Shown in pieces: positions 24,548 through 33,364 of a stretch of DNA of 36,601 nt. Source of the stretch: Ignavibacteria bacterium. GTDB taxonomy: Bacteria > Bacteroidota > Ignavibacteria > Kapaibacteriales > UBA4661. The position numbers were made by a program, and so were the translations under genes. Position 1 is the first letter of the stretch; the number at the start of each line of letters is the position of its first letter. The notes under the pieces are model-generated. The model did not search any database. It was not told the origin of the DNA and saw nothing but the letters and a program-made list of their open reading frames with translations. The stretch lies in contig CANHDJ010000034.1 in NCBI GenBank assembly GCA_947459425.1, positions 1 through 36,601 on the forward strand, written 5' to 3'.

Positions 24548-24553
24548 CCTCCT
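24548..24553 (-). promoter_or_regulatory. Consensus Shine-Dalgarno of fbp
   Basis: AGGAGG on the minus strand with a 6-nt spacer to ATG 24541. It stands out because most genes in the window lack a clear ribosome-binding site, and it picks the first of two closely spaced Met codons (MRMR). Confidence 0.8.
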
Positions 24554-24787
24554 AGGTTTTCGTGCATGGTCAATGCACCGTTTGAGAAATTCACACTAAA
24601 AAACACTCATGGTTTTCTTGTGCCGAATATAGCGTTTATGCGGGACAAAACAGGATGAAAATTTTTTTTGTAGTAAAATTTTCTTGCGCGGCGAATACAT
24701 GAGTTTTTGCATCTTGCAACGCTATATCGTAATTTACCACCCAATAAGAAGCACAATTTTTCTTCAACCCCTGATATCATCAAGCTG

Positions 24788-25687
24788 ATGAGCGATCCCA
24801 CAAAACAATTCGCCCCCAAACCCACCGTGCCGCAACAAGCAAAAGCGGAGTCCGACACGCCTATTTACGGCACTCCGGCGGTGCGCCGCACTAAACACGT
24901 CACCCGACAAACGCTGCTTGAGCGCAAGAAACGTGGCGAACGCTTCTCGTGTCTGACGGCTTACGATGCAACGATGGCGCAGATTTTTGACGAGGCGGGA
25001 ATAGACCTGCTTTTGGTTGGTGATTCGGTTGCAAACGTTGTGCAGGGGCATGAAACCACGATTCCCGTCACGTTGGACGAAATTATTTACCACACCAAAG
25101 CCGTGTTGCGCGGTGTGAGCCGTGCGATGGTCGTTGCCGATATGCCGTTTATGTCCTACCAAATTTCACCCGAAGAGGCATTCCGCAATGCTGGGCGGCT
25201 GATGAAAGAAGCAGGCGCAAGCGCAGTGAAGCTCGAAGGTGGGCGGCGGGTGTTGGAGATTGTTGCCCATATTAGCGAGGCGGGAATTCCCGTGATGGGG
25301 CATTTGGGGCTTACGCCGCAAAGTATTCATCAATTCGGCTCCTATCGCACACGCGGCACGGACAAAAAAGAAGCAGAACAGATACTGCGCGATGCGAAAG
25401 ATTTAGAACGGGCTGGCTGCTTTGCTATTGTTTTGGAAAAAATCCCTTCCGAACTCGCACAGCAAATTACCGAATCGCTGACAATTCCGACCATCGGCAT
25501 TGGCGCTGGTGTTCATTGCGACGGGCAGATTTTGGTTTATACCGATATGCTGGGCATCACCAACGACTTCCAGCCCCGTTTTGTGCGCCGTTACGACGTG
25601 ATGCGTGAACGGATGCTTGAGGCTGTCGGGCAGTACATCAACGATGTTCGCACGGCGACGTTTCCATCGGATGAGGAGAGCTATTAA
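24788..25687 (+). CDS. panB: 3-methyl-2-oxobutanoate hydroxymethyltransferase
   Basis: First step of pantothenate synthesis: transfers a hydroxymethyl group from methylene-tetrahydrofolate to 2-oxoisovalerate. 299 residues from the ATG at 24788. Metal-binding aspartates are in [10 protein letters not shown] (Asp79) and [10 protein letters not shown] (Asp118), and the catalytic Glu is in IVLEKIP (Glu217). These correspond to Asp45, Asp84 and Glu181 of E. coli PanB. The N-terminus is about 35 residues longer than E. coli PanB, with a Pro/Gln/Ala/Lys-rich tail before [20 protein letters not shown]. The next gene begins 3 nt after its stop, so translation is probably coupled. No panC or panD is nearby. 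Confidence 0.95.
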   Translation: MSDPTKQFAPKPTVPQQAKAESDTPIYGTPAVRRTKHVTRQTLLERKKRGERFSCLTAYDATMAQIFDEAGIDLLLVGDSVANVVQGHETTIPVTLDEIIYHTKAVLRGVSRAMVVADMPFMSYQISPEEAFRNAGRLMKEAGASAVKLEGGRRVLEIVAHISEAGIPVMGHLGLTPQSIHQFGSYRTRGTDKKEAEQILRDAKDLERAGCFAIVLEKIPSELAQQITESLTIPTIGIGAGVHCDGQILVYTDMLGITNDFQPRFVRRYDVMRERMLEAVGQYINDVRTATFPSDEESY

Positions 25688-25690
25688 CGT

Positions 25691-26785
25691 ATGACCCAAA
25701 CCATCCAAGAATATCGTATTGACCAGCTGCGTAGCGGCTTTGACCAACGCAAAATTGATGCCCTCATCATCACGCACGTCCCGCACGTGGCATACTTGAC
25801 GGGCTTTAGCGGATCAAGCGCGATGCTTGTGCTGACGCGCTCCGCAGCACATTTCCTCACCGACGGACGCTATACCGAGCAGGCGCGGCAGGAAGTTCGT
25901 GTACCGAATGTGGACCTACACATTGAACGCGAATGGTGGAAATACGTTCACGAAAAAAAACTGCTGGAAGGCTCTTCAACAGTGGGATTCGAGGCATCGC
26001 ATACGTCGGTCGCATCGGCAGAATCCATGAAGAAAATTATCACGGGGCGCTCGTGGCAAGCGATTGTGGGTATGGTGGAAGCGGTTGTCATGGTCAAAAC
26101 CCGCGAAGAAGCGAACTTTATCCGTGAAGCAGCAGGAATTGCCGCAAAGACCTACGACCACGTGCTGCGCACCACCAAAGCTGGAATGACCGAAAACGAC
26201 GTAGCGGCTGAGGTTGCCTACATTTCCAAAAAATTGGGTTCGGAAGGCGAAGGTTTTGAAACGATTGTGGCAAGCGGTGAACGGGGCGCTTTGCCGCACG
26301 GACGCTCCACAAACAAAGTCATTCGCTCCGGCGAACTTGTGACTCTCGACTTTGGTTGCCGCGTTCAGGGGTTTTACAGCGATGTAACCCGCACGTTTGC
26401 TGTCGGAGAGCCAAGCCTTTTCGACCGCGCTATTTTTGATTTGGTCTTGCGAGCAAATGAAGCCGCTATACTTGCGGCAAAGGGCGGTATGAAGGTCGGC
26501 GCGTTGGATGCCATTGCGCGAGACATTATCAAAGAAGTTGGTTACGGCGAAGAATTTGCGCATGGTTTGGGGCATGGCTTAGGGCGCGAGGTGCATGAAA
26601 AACCAAGCGTTTCTTACCGATTTCCCGACGAGATTGCACACGTTGGGGCGGTTATTACGATTGAGCCGGGCGTGTATCTGCCGGAGCGCTGTGGGGTACG
26701 GATTGAGGACGATGTTTGGCTCACCGAAACGGACTGCGAAGTCTTGACCGAAGCCATTCCAAAGCAAATGATTATCGTTGAATAA
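25691..26785 (+). CDS. Xaa-Pro aminopeptidase (M24 family)
   Basis: Cleaves the N-terminal residue from peptides with proline in position two. The 364-residue protein has a creatinase-like N-terminal domain (about 1-130) followed by the pita-bread metallopeptidase fold. All five metal ligands are present: Asp220 (TLDFGC), Asp231 (YSDVTRTF), His295 (HGLGHGLGREVH), Glu325 (ITIEPGVY) and Glu339 (RIEDDV). It has no signal peptide, so it is cytosolic. It starts 3 nt after panB. The functional link to pantothenate is unclear, and the pairing may be only positional. Confidence 0.93.
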   Translation: MTQTIQEYRIDQLRSGFDQRKIDALIITHVPHVAYLTGFSGSSAMLVLTRSAAHFLTDGRYTEQARQEVRVPNVDLHIEREWWKYVHEKKLLEGSSTVGFEASHTSVASAESMKKIITGRSWQAIVGMVEAVVMVKTREEANFIREAAGIAAKTYDHVLRTTKAGMTENDVAAEVAYISKKLGSEGEGFETIVASGERGALPHGRSTNKVIRSGELVTLDFGCRVQGFYSDVTRTFAVGEPSLFDRAIFDLVLRANEAAILAAKGGMKVGALDAIARDIIKEVGYGEEFAHGLGHGLGREVHEKPSVSYRFPDEIAHVGAVITIEPGVYLPERCGVRIEDDVWLTETDCEVLTEAIPKQMIIVE

Positions 26786-26868
26786 CTCTCCCAACACCCC
26801 GCACTGCTAAACTTTTCTTCCGCTTGTTCGTCTCCAATGTGAGTCATGTTCCACATTTCTTTTTTGTT

Positions 26869-29550
26869 ATGAACTTTCGCATTGTTCCTTTCATTCTTAC
26901 GCTTTTGCTTCTTTCCGCGCCATTTCTCGCGGCGCAGGACGTTTTCACGGGTAGAAGCGTCCGTATTGTCAATCCGGGCGCACCGCTCAACAGCGATACG
27001 CTTGATTACGCCCCAACCATCAGCCCCGACGGGAAAACAATCTACTTCGTTTCCAGCCGGACGGGCAGTAAAAAAACACTTCGTTCCGGCGCTCGGTCGC
27101 ATGATTTCTGGTTCAGCACAAAGCAAAACCGCTTGGATACGATATTTTCCGAGCCAGTGAGCATGGACAGCATTATCACATCGGCAAACAATGGCTTAAA
27201 TACGTCGCGCAACGAGGGCGTTCCTTCTATCGCCGCGAACCGACGCACGATGTACTTCACGGGCTGCGACCGCCCCGACGTTATTCGCCGCAAAAAACCT
27301 CTGAACGGTGAAAAAATTGAGGACGAAGATTGTGATATTTATGTCGTGGATTTGAATGAGAATGGTGAATGGGACATCCCACGCAATCTTGGTCTGGCGG
27401 TCAATTCCGAGTGGTGGGACGGACAGCCGTCCATCAGCCCCGACGGACTGCGGTTGTATTTTGCTTCAAACCGCCCCGGCGGCTATGGCTTGGCGGATAT
27501 TTGGTATTCGGATTTCGACCAAGCCCGCAAAATCTGGCTTGCACCGAAAAATGCGGGAAACACCATCAACACGCCTGGCTTCGATTGGTCGCCTTTTATC
27601 GCCGCGAACAACCGCGAATTATTCTTTTCTTCCGACTGGCATCAGCCCAATTATGGCGAAACGGACTTCTACGTGGCACTGCGCAACGATAAAGACCGTT
27701 GGACGTTGCCCCGCAATCTTGGACAGCCCATCAATACTGCCTCCAAAGAAGCATTTATCTGTACACCCGCCTCACGCGACGTTCTCTATTTTGCCTCGCA
27801 GCGCTCCGACATTCCGAATTTTCAGGGCAAGTATGATATTTTTATGGCGTTTGTGCCGCAAAGCTCGCTCTCGGTAGCAATTCCGCTTTCGGGGCGAGTG
27901 CTGGACGGCTGCACGATGCAAAACACCATTGCAACAGTGAGTATTTTTAATCCCGTGACCAACCGCATCTTCCGCGATACGCTGAACGGCATAAAGCGCA
28001 TTACCTTTGAAACCGTTCTCACGGATTTTGACTTTGGACCGCTTGAAAAGCCTGTTGACACCTTGCGTTTGGCGATAACGGCGCAAAGCCCGCAATTCGG
28101 CACACTGACGCAAACGCTGACGATTGTCCGCCCGAAACCCGCACAAAATGGCATTTACGCCGCAATGCCGGAAATTGCGCCTTTGACGTTGGTTTTTGGT
28201 GAGCGCCCGACGCTTAGTTCGGTCATGGAAGCGGTGAATAGTGCGCTGCTCCGCCCAACAACGACAAAGCTGCTTTCATCAGGTTTCAAGGGCTTGGCGA
28301 TGGAGGAAGTTGTCAGCGTGAGTGTGAATCGGATTTTGAACTACGTCTTTTTTGATGAAGGCGCAAGCACAATTCCAAGCCGCTACAATCTTCTCAAAAC
28401 CACGCTCGAAGCAGATGCTTTCGATGAAGAGAAACTGCGCGGCGAAACTCTCGACAAATATTACCATACCCTCAATGTCTTTGGGACGCGACTTCGGAAA
28501 TTTCCGAAATCTACGATAACGATTATCGGCTGCAACGATCAATCCAGTGCTGCCGAGAAAAAAGCGGGGCTCTCAAAGAACCGTGCCAATACGGTTTTGG
28601 CGTACTTGCGGGATATTTGGGGCATTAGCGAAAAGCGGATGAAACTCGTTGTGCGGGATTTGCCGAATGTACCGTCGAACCGTGATGACAGCTTGGGTTT
28701 GGCGGAAAATCGGCGTGTGGAAATTGTCTGCGATGATTGGGATATTATCAAGCCCGTTGTGGATAGAACGCCCGCCATTAGTGCTTCGTCGCAAGCCGTA
28801 AAATTTACCGTCAATTCGCCACAAGCATTGGAGCGGGTTTCAGCGCCACCGCCTGTGCCTCAGCAAATGAAAGCCGTTGTGATTAACGGCAAAACTGTCT
28901 ATCAACAGCCACCTCCGCCACCCGCGCCAGCAAGCACCGTGCGGACGTTGACGATTTTGCAAGGCGGAAAAGTGTGGAAGCGGTTTGATAACGTTGCGAC
29001 GAGTGGCACGATTGCATGGAATTGGAAAAATAATGCTGAAGACTTCCCATCAGGCACAGAGCCACTGACGGTGGTGTTTTCCGTGAAGGACAGATCGGGA
29101 CGCGAGTGTTTTTCCGAATCGGCAACCATTCCGATAAAGCGCATCACCACAAGCGATAAAAAACGTGACAATATTGCCGATAAGACGCTTGAACGCTACA
29201 ATCTCATCATGTTTCCCTTTGACAAATCCGACGTTGGCGCGATGAACAGCCGCATTTTGAAAGAGTACGTGTTGCCGCGCTTGTTTCCGACTTCGGATGC
29301 CATCGTGGTGGGGCATACGGACGTGATTGGTTCGGACGAATATAATTTGAAACTCTCTGCCTCTCGTGGTGCGAAGGCAAAAGAAGAACTTGCGTCATTG
29401 CTGCAAATCAAGGTAAAATCACTGGATTCCAAAGGTGTCGGCGAAGCAGAGCCGCTTTTCGACAATTCGCTCCCCGAAGGGCGCTTTTACAACCGCACCG
29501 TACAAGTCATCATCGAAACTCCTGTGAGCGAGGTGGATAATGGGCAATAA
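26869..29550 (+). CDS. Large PD40-propeller protein with two OmpA-like domains
   Basis: An 893-residue exported protein. Signal peptide MNFRIVPFILTLLLLSAPFL (cleavage near AAQ). A PD40 propeller occupies about 40-320 (ISPDGKTIYFVSSRTG, ISPDGLRLYFASNRPGG, FFSSDWHQPNYGETDFYV). A carboxypeptidase-regulatory-like beta domain follows (about 340-430). A first, atypical OmpA-like domain lies at about 480-635 (FFDEGASTIPSRYNLLK, then LSKNRANTVLAYLRDIWGI and LAENRRVEIVCD). A Pro-rich linker, a beta-sandwich (about 690-775) and a canonical C-terminal OmpA domain (about 780-885: MFPFDKSDVGAMN, VGHTDVIGSDEYNLKLSASR, FYNRTVQVIIE) complete it. It should bind peptidoglycan at the outer membrane. Its last 11 bases overlap the next gene. 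The ATG at 26869 is chosen because the signal peptide starts there. Confidence 0.9.
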   Translation: MNFRIVPFILTLLLLSAPFLAAQDVFTGRSVRIVNPGAPLNSDTLDYAPTISPDGKTIYFVSSRTGSKKTLRSGARSHDFWFSTKQNRLDTIFSEPVSMDSIITSANNGLNTSRNEGVPSIAANRRTMYFTGCDRPDVIRRKKPLNGEKIEDEDCDIYVVDLNENGEWDIPRNLGLAVNSEWWDGQPSISPDGLRLYFASNRPGGYGLADIWYSDFDQARKIWLAPKNAGNTINTPGFDWSPFIAANNRELFFSSDWHQPNYGETDFYVALRNDKDRWTLPRNLGQPINTASKEAFICTPASRDVLYFASQRSDIPNFQGKYDIFMAFVPQSSLSVAIPLSGRVLDGCTMQNTIATVSIFNPVTNRIFRDTLNGIKRITFETVLTDFDFGPLEKPVDTLRLAITAQSPQFGTLTQTLTIVRPKPAQNGIYAAMPEIAPLTLVFGERPTLSSVMEAVNSALLRPTTTKLLSSGFKGLAMEEVVSVSVNRILNYVFFDEGASTIPSRYNLLKTTLEADAFDEEKLRGETLDKYYHTLNVFGTRLRKFPKSTITIIGCNDQSSAAEKKAGLSKNRANTVLAYLRDIWGISEKRMKLVVRDLPNVPSNRDDSLGLAENRRVEIVCDDWDIIKPVVDRTPAISASSQAVKFTVNSPQALERVSAPPPVPQQMKAVVINGKTVYQQPPPPPAPASTVRTLTILQGGKVWKRFDNVATSGTIAWNWKNNAEDFPSGTEPLTVVFSVKDRSGRECFSESATIPIKRITTSDKKRDNIADKTLERYNLIMFPFDKSDVGAMNSRILKEYVLPRLFPTSDAIVVGHTDVIGSDEYNLKLSASRGAKAKEELASLLQIKVKSLDSKGVGEAEPLFDNSLPEGRFYNRTVQVIIETPVSEVDNGQ

Positions 29551-30700
29551 TGTTATGAAAAGCGCTTGGATATTAGCATTTACACTGCTTTCGTTAGAAG
29601 CGGGTTTCGCACAAAAGCCGAGCGTCAGCATTGTCGGCGTAGGCGAAGCAGGCAACGAAATTCCTTCCCCTACCATCACCGTCGCTCCTGTGCCGACGAC
29701 GCATATCATGGCGCTTTCCAGCCTGATTGTATTTGAGGAAAATTCCCAAACATTGCCGCGAAAAATTGCGACCCTGAGCGCACAGCAAGCAAAAACGTAC
29801 AAACTGGAACGTGTAGCATATTGCACTGATTGTTCGGGCGAAGTGCTGAACATCATTGGAAAGCGCATGGCGACTACGCCGCAGGAAAATCTTGTGCTTT
29901 TGGAGCAGGATGCCGCACTCAAACGCTCTGCCGCCATAAGCGAGTATCTACGCACAGTCTGGGGCATTGCACCAGAACGAATAACAGCAAAAGCACAAAA
30001 GAACATTCCGAAAAACACCGTAGAGATCCTCTCCGATGCGCTCTTGAAGCCACTTTTGGGCGTAGATACCATGCGCACTGCCACGCCGCCGATTATTCGT
30101 TTTTACTCCACCGCGCCAGCAAGGGAGGAAAACGCTGCTCAATGGTCAATCAGTATCAAGCAAGACGGAATCGCACTTCGTTCACCCATTTCTGCGGCTG
30201 GAAATATTAAGCCAATAGTGGATTGGAAAATCAACAAAGAAAAAAATACCATTCCTCCGGGCAGCAAACCGCTCAAAATCTCCCTCGAAATCCGCTATCC
30301 GACTATTGCGAATGAACGCTCTGAAGTCGTTGAAGTTCCTGTTAATGCCCTTACTACGCGGGCGACGCATTGTGACATTATTTTGCCATTCAGCCCCAGC
30401 GAAACAAATTGCAGCGATGCCCACAAAGCCGCATTAAATTTAGCGCGGGAACGCGGTGTCCTCCAAGCTACATCAAAAATTGCCATGCGCAGCAATGGCG
30501 CTCTCAGCAGTGTCCCACCTGGCACACCGTTAAGCGACTCGGATAAAAAGCAAGCGAAAGTACAGGAAACACTTGTCGCTCAACGTCTCAAAGCTGTTGA
30601 AAAGGCTCTTGGTGCCAGCATTACAAGCGGCACAGTTCAACCGATTTCGGTGGAAACAGAAAATTGCGTTATCATTCACATCGAAAACCCGATTCCGTGA
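29540..30700 (+). CDS. Exported paralogue of the C-terminal half of the preceding PD40-OmpA protein
   Basis: 386 residues with a signal peptide (MKSAWILAFTLLSLEAGFAQ at residues 6-25). It follows the preceding protein's layout from the first OmpA-like domain on, without the propeller. LFDEG becomes IVFEENSQTLPRKI, LRDIWGISEKR becomes LRTVWGIAPER, and the beta-sandwich core WNWKN-PSGTEPL becomes VDWKIN-IPPGSKPL. A C-terminal OmpA-like segment (about 290-386) is degenerate, with no GHTD-type motif. It starts inside the preceding gene with 11 bases of overlap, so it is translationally coupled. An alternative ATG at 29555 lies just before the signal peptide. Function is unknown; a partner or decoy of the larger protein is plausible. 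Confidence 0.8.
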   Translation: MGNNVMKSAWILAFTLLSLEAGFAQKPSVSIVGVGEAGNEIPSPTITVAPVPTTHIMALSSLIVFEENSQTLPRKIATLSAQQAKTYKLERVAYCTDCSGEVLNIIGKRMATTPQENLVLLEQDAALKRSAAISEYLRTVWGIAPERITAKAQKNIPKNTVEILSDALLKPLLGVDTMRTATPPIIRFYSTAPAREENAAQWSISIKQDGIALRSPISAAGNIKPIVDWKINKEKNTIPPGSKPLKISLEIRYPTIANERSEVVEVPVNALTTRATHCDIILPFSPSETNCSDAHKAALNLARERGVLQATSKIAMRSNGALSSVPPGTPLSDSDKKQAKVQETLVAQRLKAVEKALGASITSGTVQPISVETENCVIIHIENPIP

Positions 30701-30768
30701 AAAAAATAGTAGATTGCGTGTAACTTTTTTGATGTTCCCATGTTTTTATTTTTAGACGCAGGAAAACA

Positions 30769-31431
30769 ATGAGACTGTTGTACCCGACGACGACGACGAC
30801 AACGGCAGCGACGGCAAAAGAATCGCAAAGTTCTGATACGATTACGGTTGCCAAAGGTGATGCCGCCGCCACTGGCTTGGCGGACGAAGACCTTTTTGCT
30901 CTTGTCCGCGAAAAAGCCGACGAACAGGCATTCCGAACGCTGTATCGGCGCTACGACAAGCGCCTTTTTGCCTATTGCCTTCGGGCAATGAAAACGCGCG
31001 AATCGGCGGAAGATGTCTTTCAAAGCGTAATGACGCTGGTGTTTGAGAAACGCGCCTCGTTTTCGGGCGGAAGTTTTGCGGCGTGGCTTTTTACGATTGC
31101 GCGAAATCAAACGCTCAATCATAAACAAAAACAACGCATTACCACCGATATAGACGACATTGCGTATTCCATCAGTGACGAAAGCGACCGCACGGGCGAA
31201 GATGTTTTACTCTCGGACGCGCTCAAGAAAGCTATTTCTTCTCTGCCGGAGGAGTTCCGCGAACCGCTTGAACTCAAGCACTTCGACGGATTTCAGTACG
31301 AAGAAATTGCCGATATGCTCAAAATTTCGCTCTCGCTGGCAAAAGTGCGCGTTTTTCGGGCAAAAAAGATGCTCCATGAAGCACTCAAGCCCTACTTACG
31401 CGAGCTCAAGCCTGATGACAACAGCGAATGA
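30769..31431 (+). CDS. ECF-type RNA polymerase sigma factor
   Basis: A 220-residue sigma factor. Sigma-2 spans about 54-120 (FRTLYRRYDKRLFAYCLRAM, ESAEDVFQSVMTLVFEKR, AAWLFTIARNQTLNHKQ) and sigma-4 about 150-208 (LPEEFREPLELKHFDGFQYE, IADMLKISLSLAKVRVFRAK). The first 36 residues are a Thr/Ala/Ser-rich low-complexity leader. AGGA five bases before the ATG supports the start, so the leader appears to be translated. It follows the OmpA-like paralogue by 68 nt and precedes an anti-sigma-like gene by 136 nt, all on one strand. It is clearly different from the sigma factor at 7230. Confidence 0.9.
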   Translation: MRLLYPTTTTTTAATAKESQSSDTITVAKGDAAATGLADEDLFALVREKADEQAFRTLYRRYDKRLFAYCLRAMKTRESAEDVFQSVMTLVFEKRASFSGGSFAAWLFTIARNQTLNHKQKQRITTDIDDIAYSISDESDRTGEDVLLSDALKKAISSLPEEFREPLELKHFDGFQYEEIADMLKISLSLAKVRVFRAKKMLHEALKPYLRELKPDDNSE

Positions 31432-31567
31432 TATTTTTCTCATCCGCAACGCAAGAAACAACGCTTACCACCTCAAAAAACCGACACATTATTGGTAATT
31501 TGTACATTGTAGATTCTTCACGCAGTTTGGGTGCAGCAGGGCGCTCACTGCATATTCTCGCAACACC

Positions 31568-32665
31568 ATGAACAACGATGAACTCTTGGCGATGTACCTA
31601 GACGGAACGCTCTCGGAGGGGGGGCGAACCGACTTTGACCGCCTTTTGCAAACCTCGCCGACTTTCGCCACGGAAGCCCGCGAAATCCTGACGATTCAGG
31701 GTATGCTCTTCGCGCCAGAAAGCGACGATGAGCGCACAGCAGCATTTTTGCGCAGTATCGAAGATAATCTCGCAACCGCAATTATTGCGACAGGCGCAGC
31801 CGCTACTGTCGGCACGATCGCTACTGCCGTCGGCAAGTCTGCCTTGGCAAGCACAACGGCGGCAAGCACCACTGCTGCGAGTGCCACCACGGGCGGCGTT
31901 TCGTGGGTTTCGTCCATGCTTTCCACCGCACTGGCTTCGACAACCTCAATGGTGGTAAGTGCTGGCATCGGCATATCGGCTTTGGCGGGCGGTGCAGCCG
32001 CAACGTACTACATTGCCAAGGACAACTCTGCCGAAAGAACCATCGCTGAAAAGCAAGCAACAGAGCGCAGTGTAGGCACTTCAGATTCTCCAACGACCAA
32101 TCTCGAACAGCAAGCAGCAAGCACGGCAAGCCCTACTCCTTCTTCCGAAATAACAAGCGGTGCAAGCAGCAGTGGCAGCAGCCCTCAAATCACCGCACAG
32201 CGCCAAGCAGACGCGCAAAACGGCACGTCTGCTCCGGCAAGTAATGAAGCGGCTTCCACTGCAAACCCTCGTGAATACACGGCTCGCATAAGCGGTGGGA
32301 ATATGCAACAGCGCTATGCGGCAGCAATCGGCGATTACACCAAGCAACTTCAAGCAAAAGAAGCCTCGAACGACCGCGCTGGTGCTGCTTTTGTCGAAAA
32401 GTCACTCGGCGTTCTTCTGCGTCAAGCAGGGCAGCTTCGGGAAAGCCGTTTACATTTAAGTAATACCGCAAAAGCCGCTCATCAGCTAGGCTTGCAGGAA
32501 CTTGAAGGCGAAGCATTAGCAGAACTTGCGCTTGTGGATGCTGCCGAAGGCAAAAAAGACCGCGCCACGCAAGGGCTTCAAACCGCGCTTGGAATCTTGA
32601 ATACGGCAAAAAGCACCACCGCCCAACGCTGGCAAAAAGAGTTAGAAAAATTGACGGGAAAATAA
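31568..32665 (+). CDS. Anti-sigma-like membrane protein with a repeat-like C-terminus
   Basis: A 365-residue protein. The N-terminal ~50 residues (ELLAMYLDGTLSEGGRTDFD) match the zinc-less anti-sigma start seen in the protein at 7962. Two hydrophobic, Ala/Gly/Thr/Ser-rich stretches follow (about 70-88 and 128-150), the second the more likely membrane anchor. A long Ser/Thr/Ala/Gln-rich, probably disordered section (about 155-235) leads to a helical TPR-like C-terminus (about 240-360: YAAAIGDYTKQLQAKEASND, RAGAAFVEKSLGVLLRQAGQ, then ALVDAAEGKKDRATQGL). It is taken as the regulator of the sigma factor upstream. The assignment rests on position and the N-terminal motif, not on a recognised full-length family. 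Confidence 0.75.
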   Translation: MNNDELLAMYLDGTLSEGGRTDFDRLLQTSPTFATEAREILTIQGMLFAPESDDERTAAFLRSIEDNLATAIIATGAAATVGTIATAVGKSALASTTAASTTAASATTGGVSWVSSMLSTALASTTSMVVSAGIGISALAGGAAATYYIAKDNSAERTIAEKQATERSVGTSDSPTTNLEQQAASTASPTPSSEITSGASSSGSSPQITAQRQADAQNGTSAPASNEAASTANPREYTARISGGNMQQRYAAAIGDYTKQLQAKEASNDRAGAAFVEKSLGVLLRQAGQLRESRLHLSNTAKAAHQLGLQELEGEALAELALVDAAEGKKDRATQGLQTALGILNTAKSTTAQRWQKELEKLTGK

Positions 32666-32786
32666 TGCTTCTCAATTGTTCGGGAAGCTCATGAACACTG
32701 ATGATGATTGGCATCTCACTAGGGGAAAACCGTAGTTCATCGGCACAATGAACTACAACATCACCAATCAAAAAAACACCACCACT

Positions 32787-32829
32787 AACGGCAGAAGAAT
32801 ATAGCACACTTCTTTTGCCGTTTTTTTTT
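32787..32829 (+). terminator. Strong intrinsic terminator closing the OmpA-sigma-anti-sigma cluster
   Basis: AACGGCAGAAGAA (32787-32799) pairs with TTCTTTTGCCGTT (32810-32822), 13 bp with one G/U-type pair, followed by a run of about nine T. It lies 120 nt behind the anti-sigma-like stop. Confidence 0.88.
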
Positions 32830-32832
32830 GAT

Positions 32833-32868
32833 AAAAATAAAATTTAGCCTCGGCTAAATTTTATTTTT
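32833..32868. terminator. Perfect 36-nt palindrome, probable bidirectional terminator
   Basis: AAAAATAAAATTTAGCC (32833-32849) and GGCTAAATTTTATTTTT (32852-32868) are exact complements around TC. A-runs on one side and T-runs on the other make it terminator-like in both directions. It starts only four bases after the T-run of the preceding terminator, giving two hairpins back to back. Confidence 0.65.
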
Positions 32869-32938
32869 GTTAATGCTAAATGCTGAGTATTTTGCAATGA
32901 ATCACTTATCGTAACAATATTCTGCACGAGGTATAATC

Positions 32939-33271
32939 ATGTCTATCGAAAATAATCTCTGGTTTGATGCTGCCGTCATAATGACCATATTCCATGTCGG
33001 CAATCTGTATTTTGGTCATTTTGAAGAGCATAAACCCAAATGGAAGCGTCTCTTGAAGACAGCGATATTTCTTGCTCTGACGCTGTGGCTCTCCTCAATT
33101 GGGCTGCGCGTAGTGGCTTGGGGTATTATTCTGACCTTAGGAACGGCTTTATTTGCTTACGTTCATGGCTATTGGTTGCCGAAACATGGCGTAAATGGCT
33201 GGACAGGAGAGCCGAAGGAAAGGTATTACGAAGTGATTGGGTACAAAAAGCGCTATACTCAAAAAGGGTGA
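32939..33271 (+). CDS. Small membrane protein of unknown function
   Basis: A 110-residue protein with three hydrophobic segments (about 8-25, 38-55, 58-75) and a hydrophilic C-terminus containing WTGEPKERYYEVIGYKKRY. GAGG seven bases upstream supports the ATG at 32939. Histidines (FHVGNLYFGHFEEHK) near the first loop are notable. No family is recognised with confidence. It is isolated by the two hairpins upstream and converges on obgE. Confidence 0.7.
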   Translation: MSIENNLWFDAAVIMTIFHVGNLYFGHFEEHKPKWKRLLKTAIFLALTLWLSSIGLRVVAWGIILTLGTALFAYVHGYWLPKHGVNGWTGEPKERYYEVIGYKKRYTQKG

Positions 33272-33295
33272 AAACTGCATACGCAGCACCCGCTT

Positions 33296-33335
33296 GGGCG
33301 GCAGCGTTCTCGCACTCCTCAGCCGCCGGACGGGA
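33296..33335. repeat. Half copy of the ~140-bp palindromic repeat
   Basis: This segment matches the right arm of repeat copy A (GGCAGCGTCTCTGCACTCTT, then CAGCCGCC) with a few changes. GGCGGC (33297-33302) pairs with GCCGCC (33322-33327). It lies between two convergent genes and may act as a shared terminator. Confidence 0.65.
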
Positions 33336-33364
33336 AGAGCGTTTCAATCTTTTTTAACAAGCCC

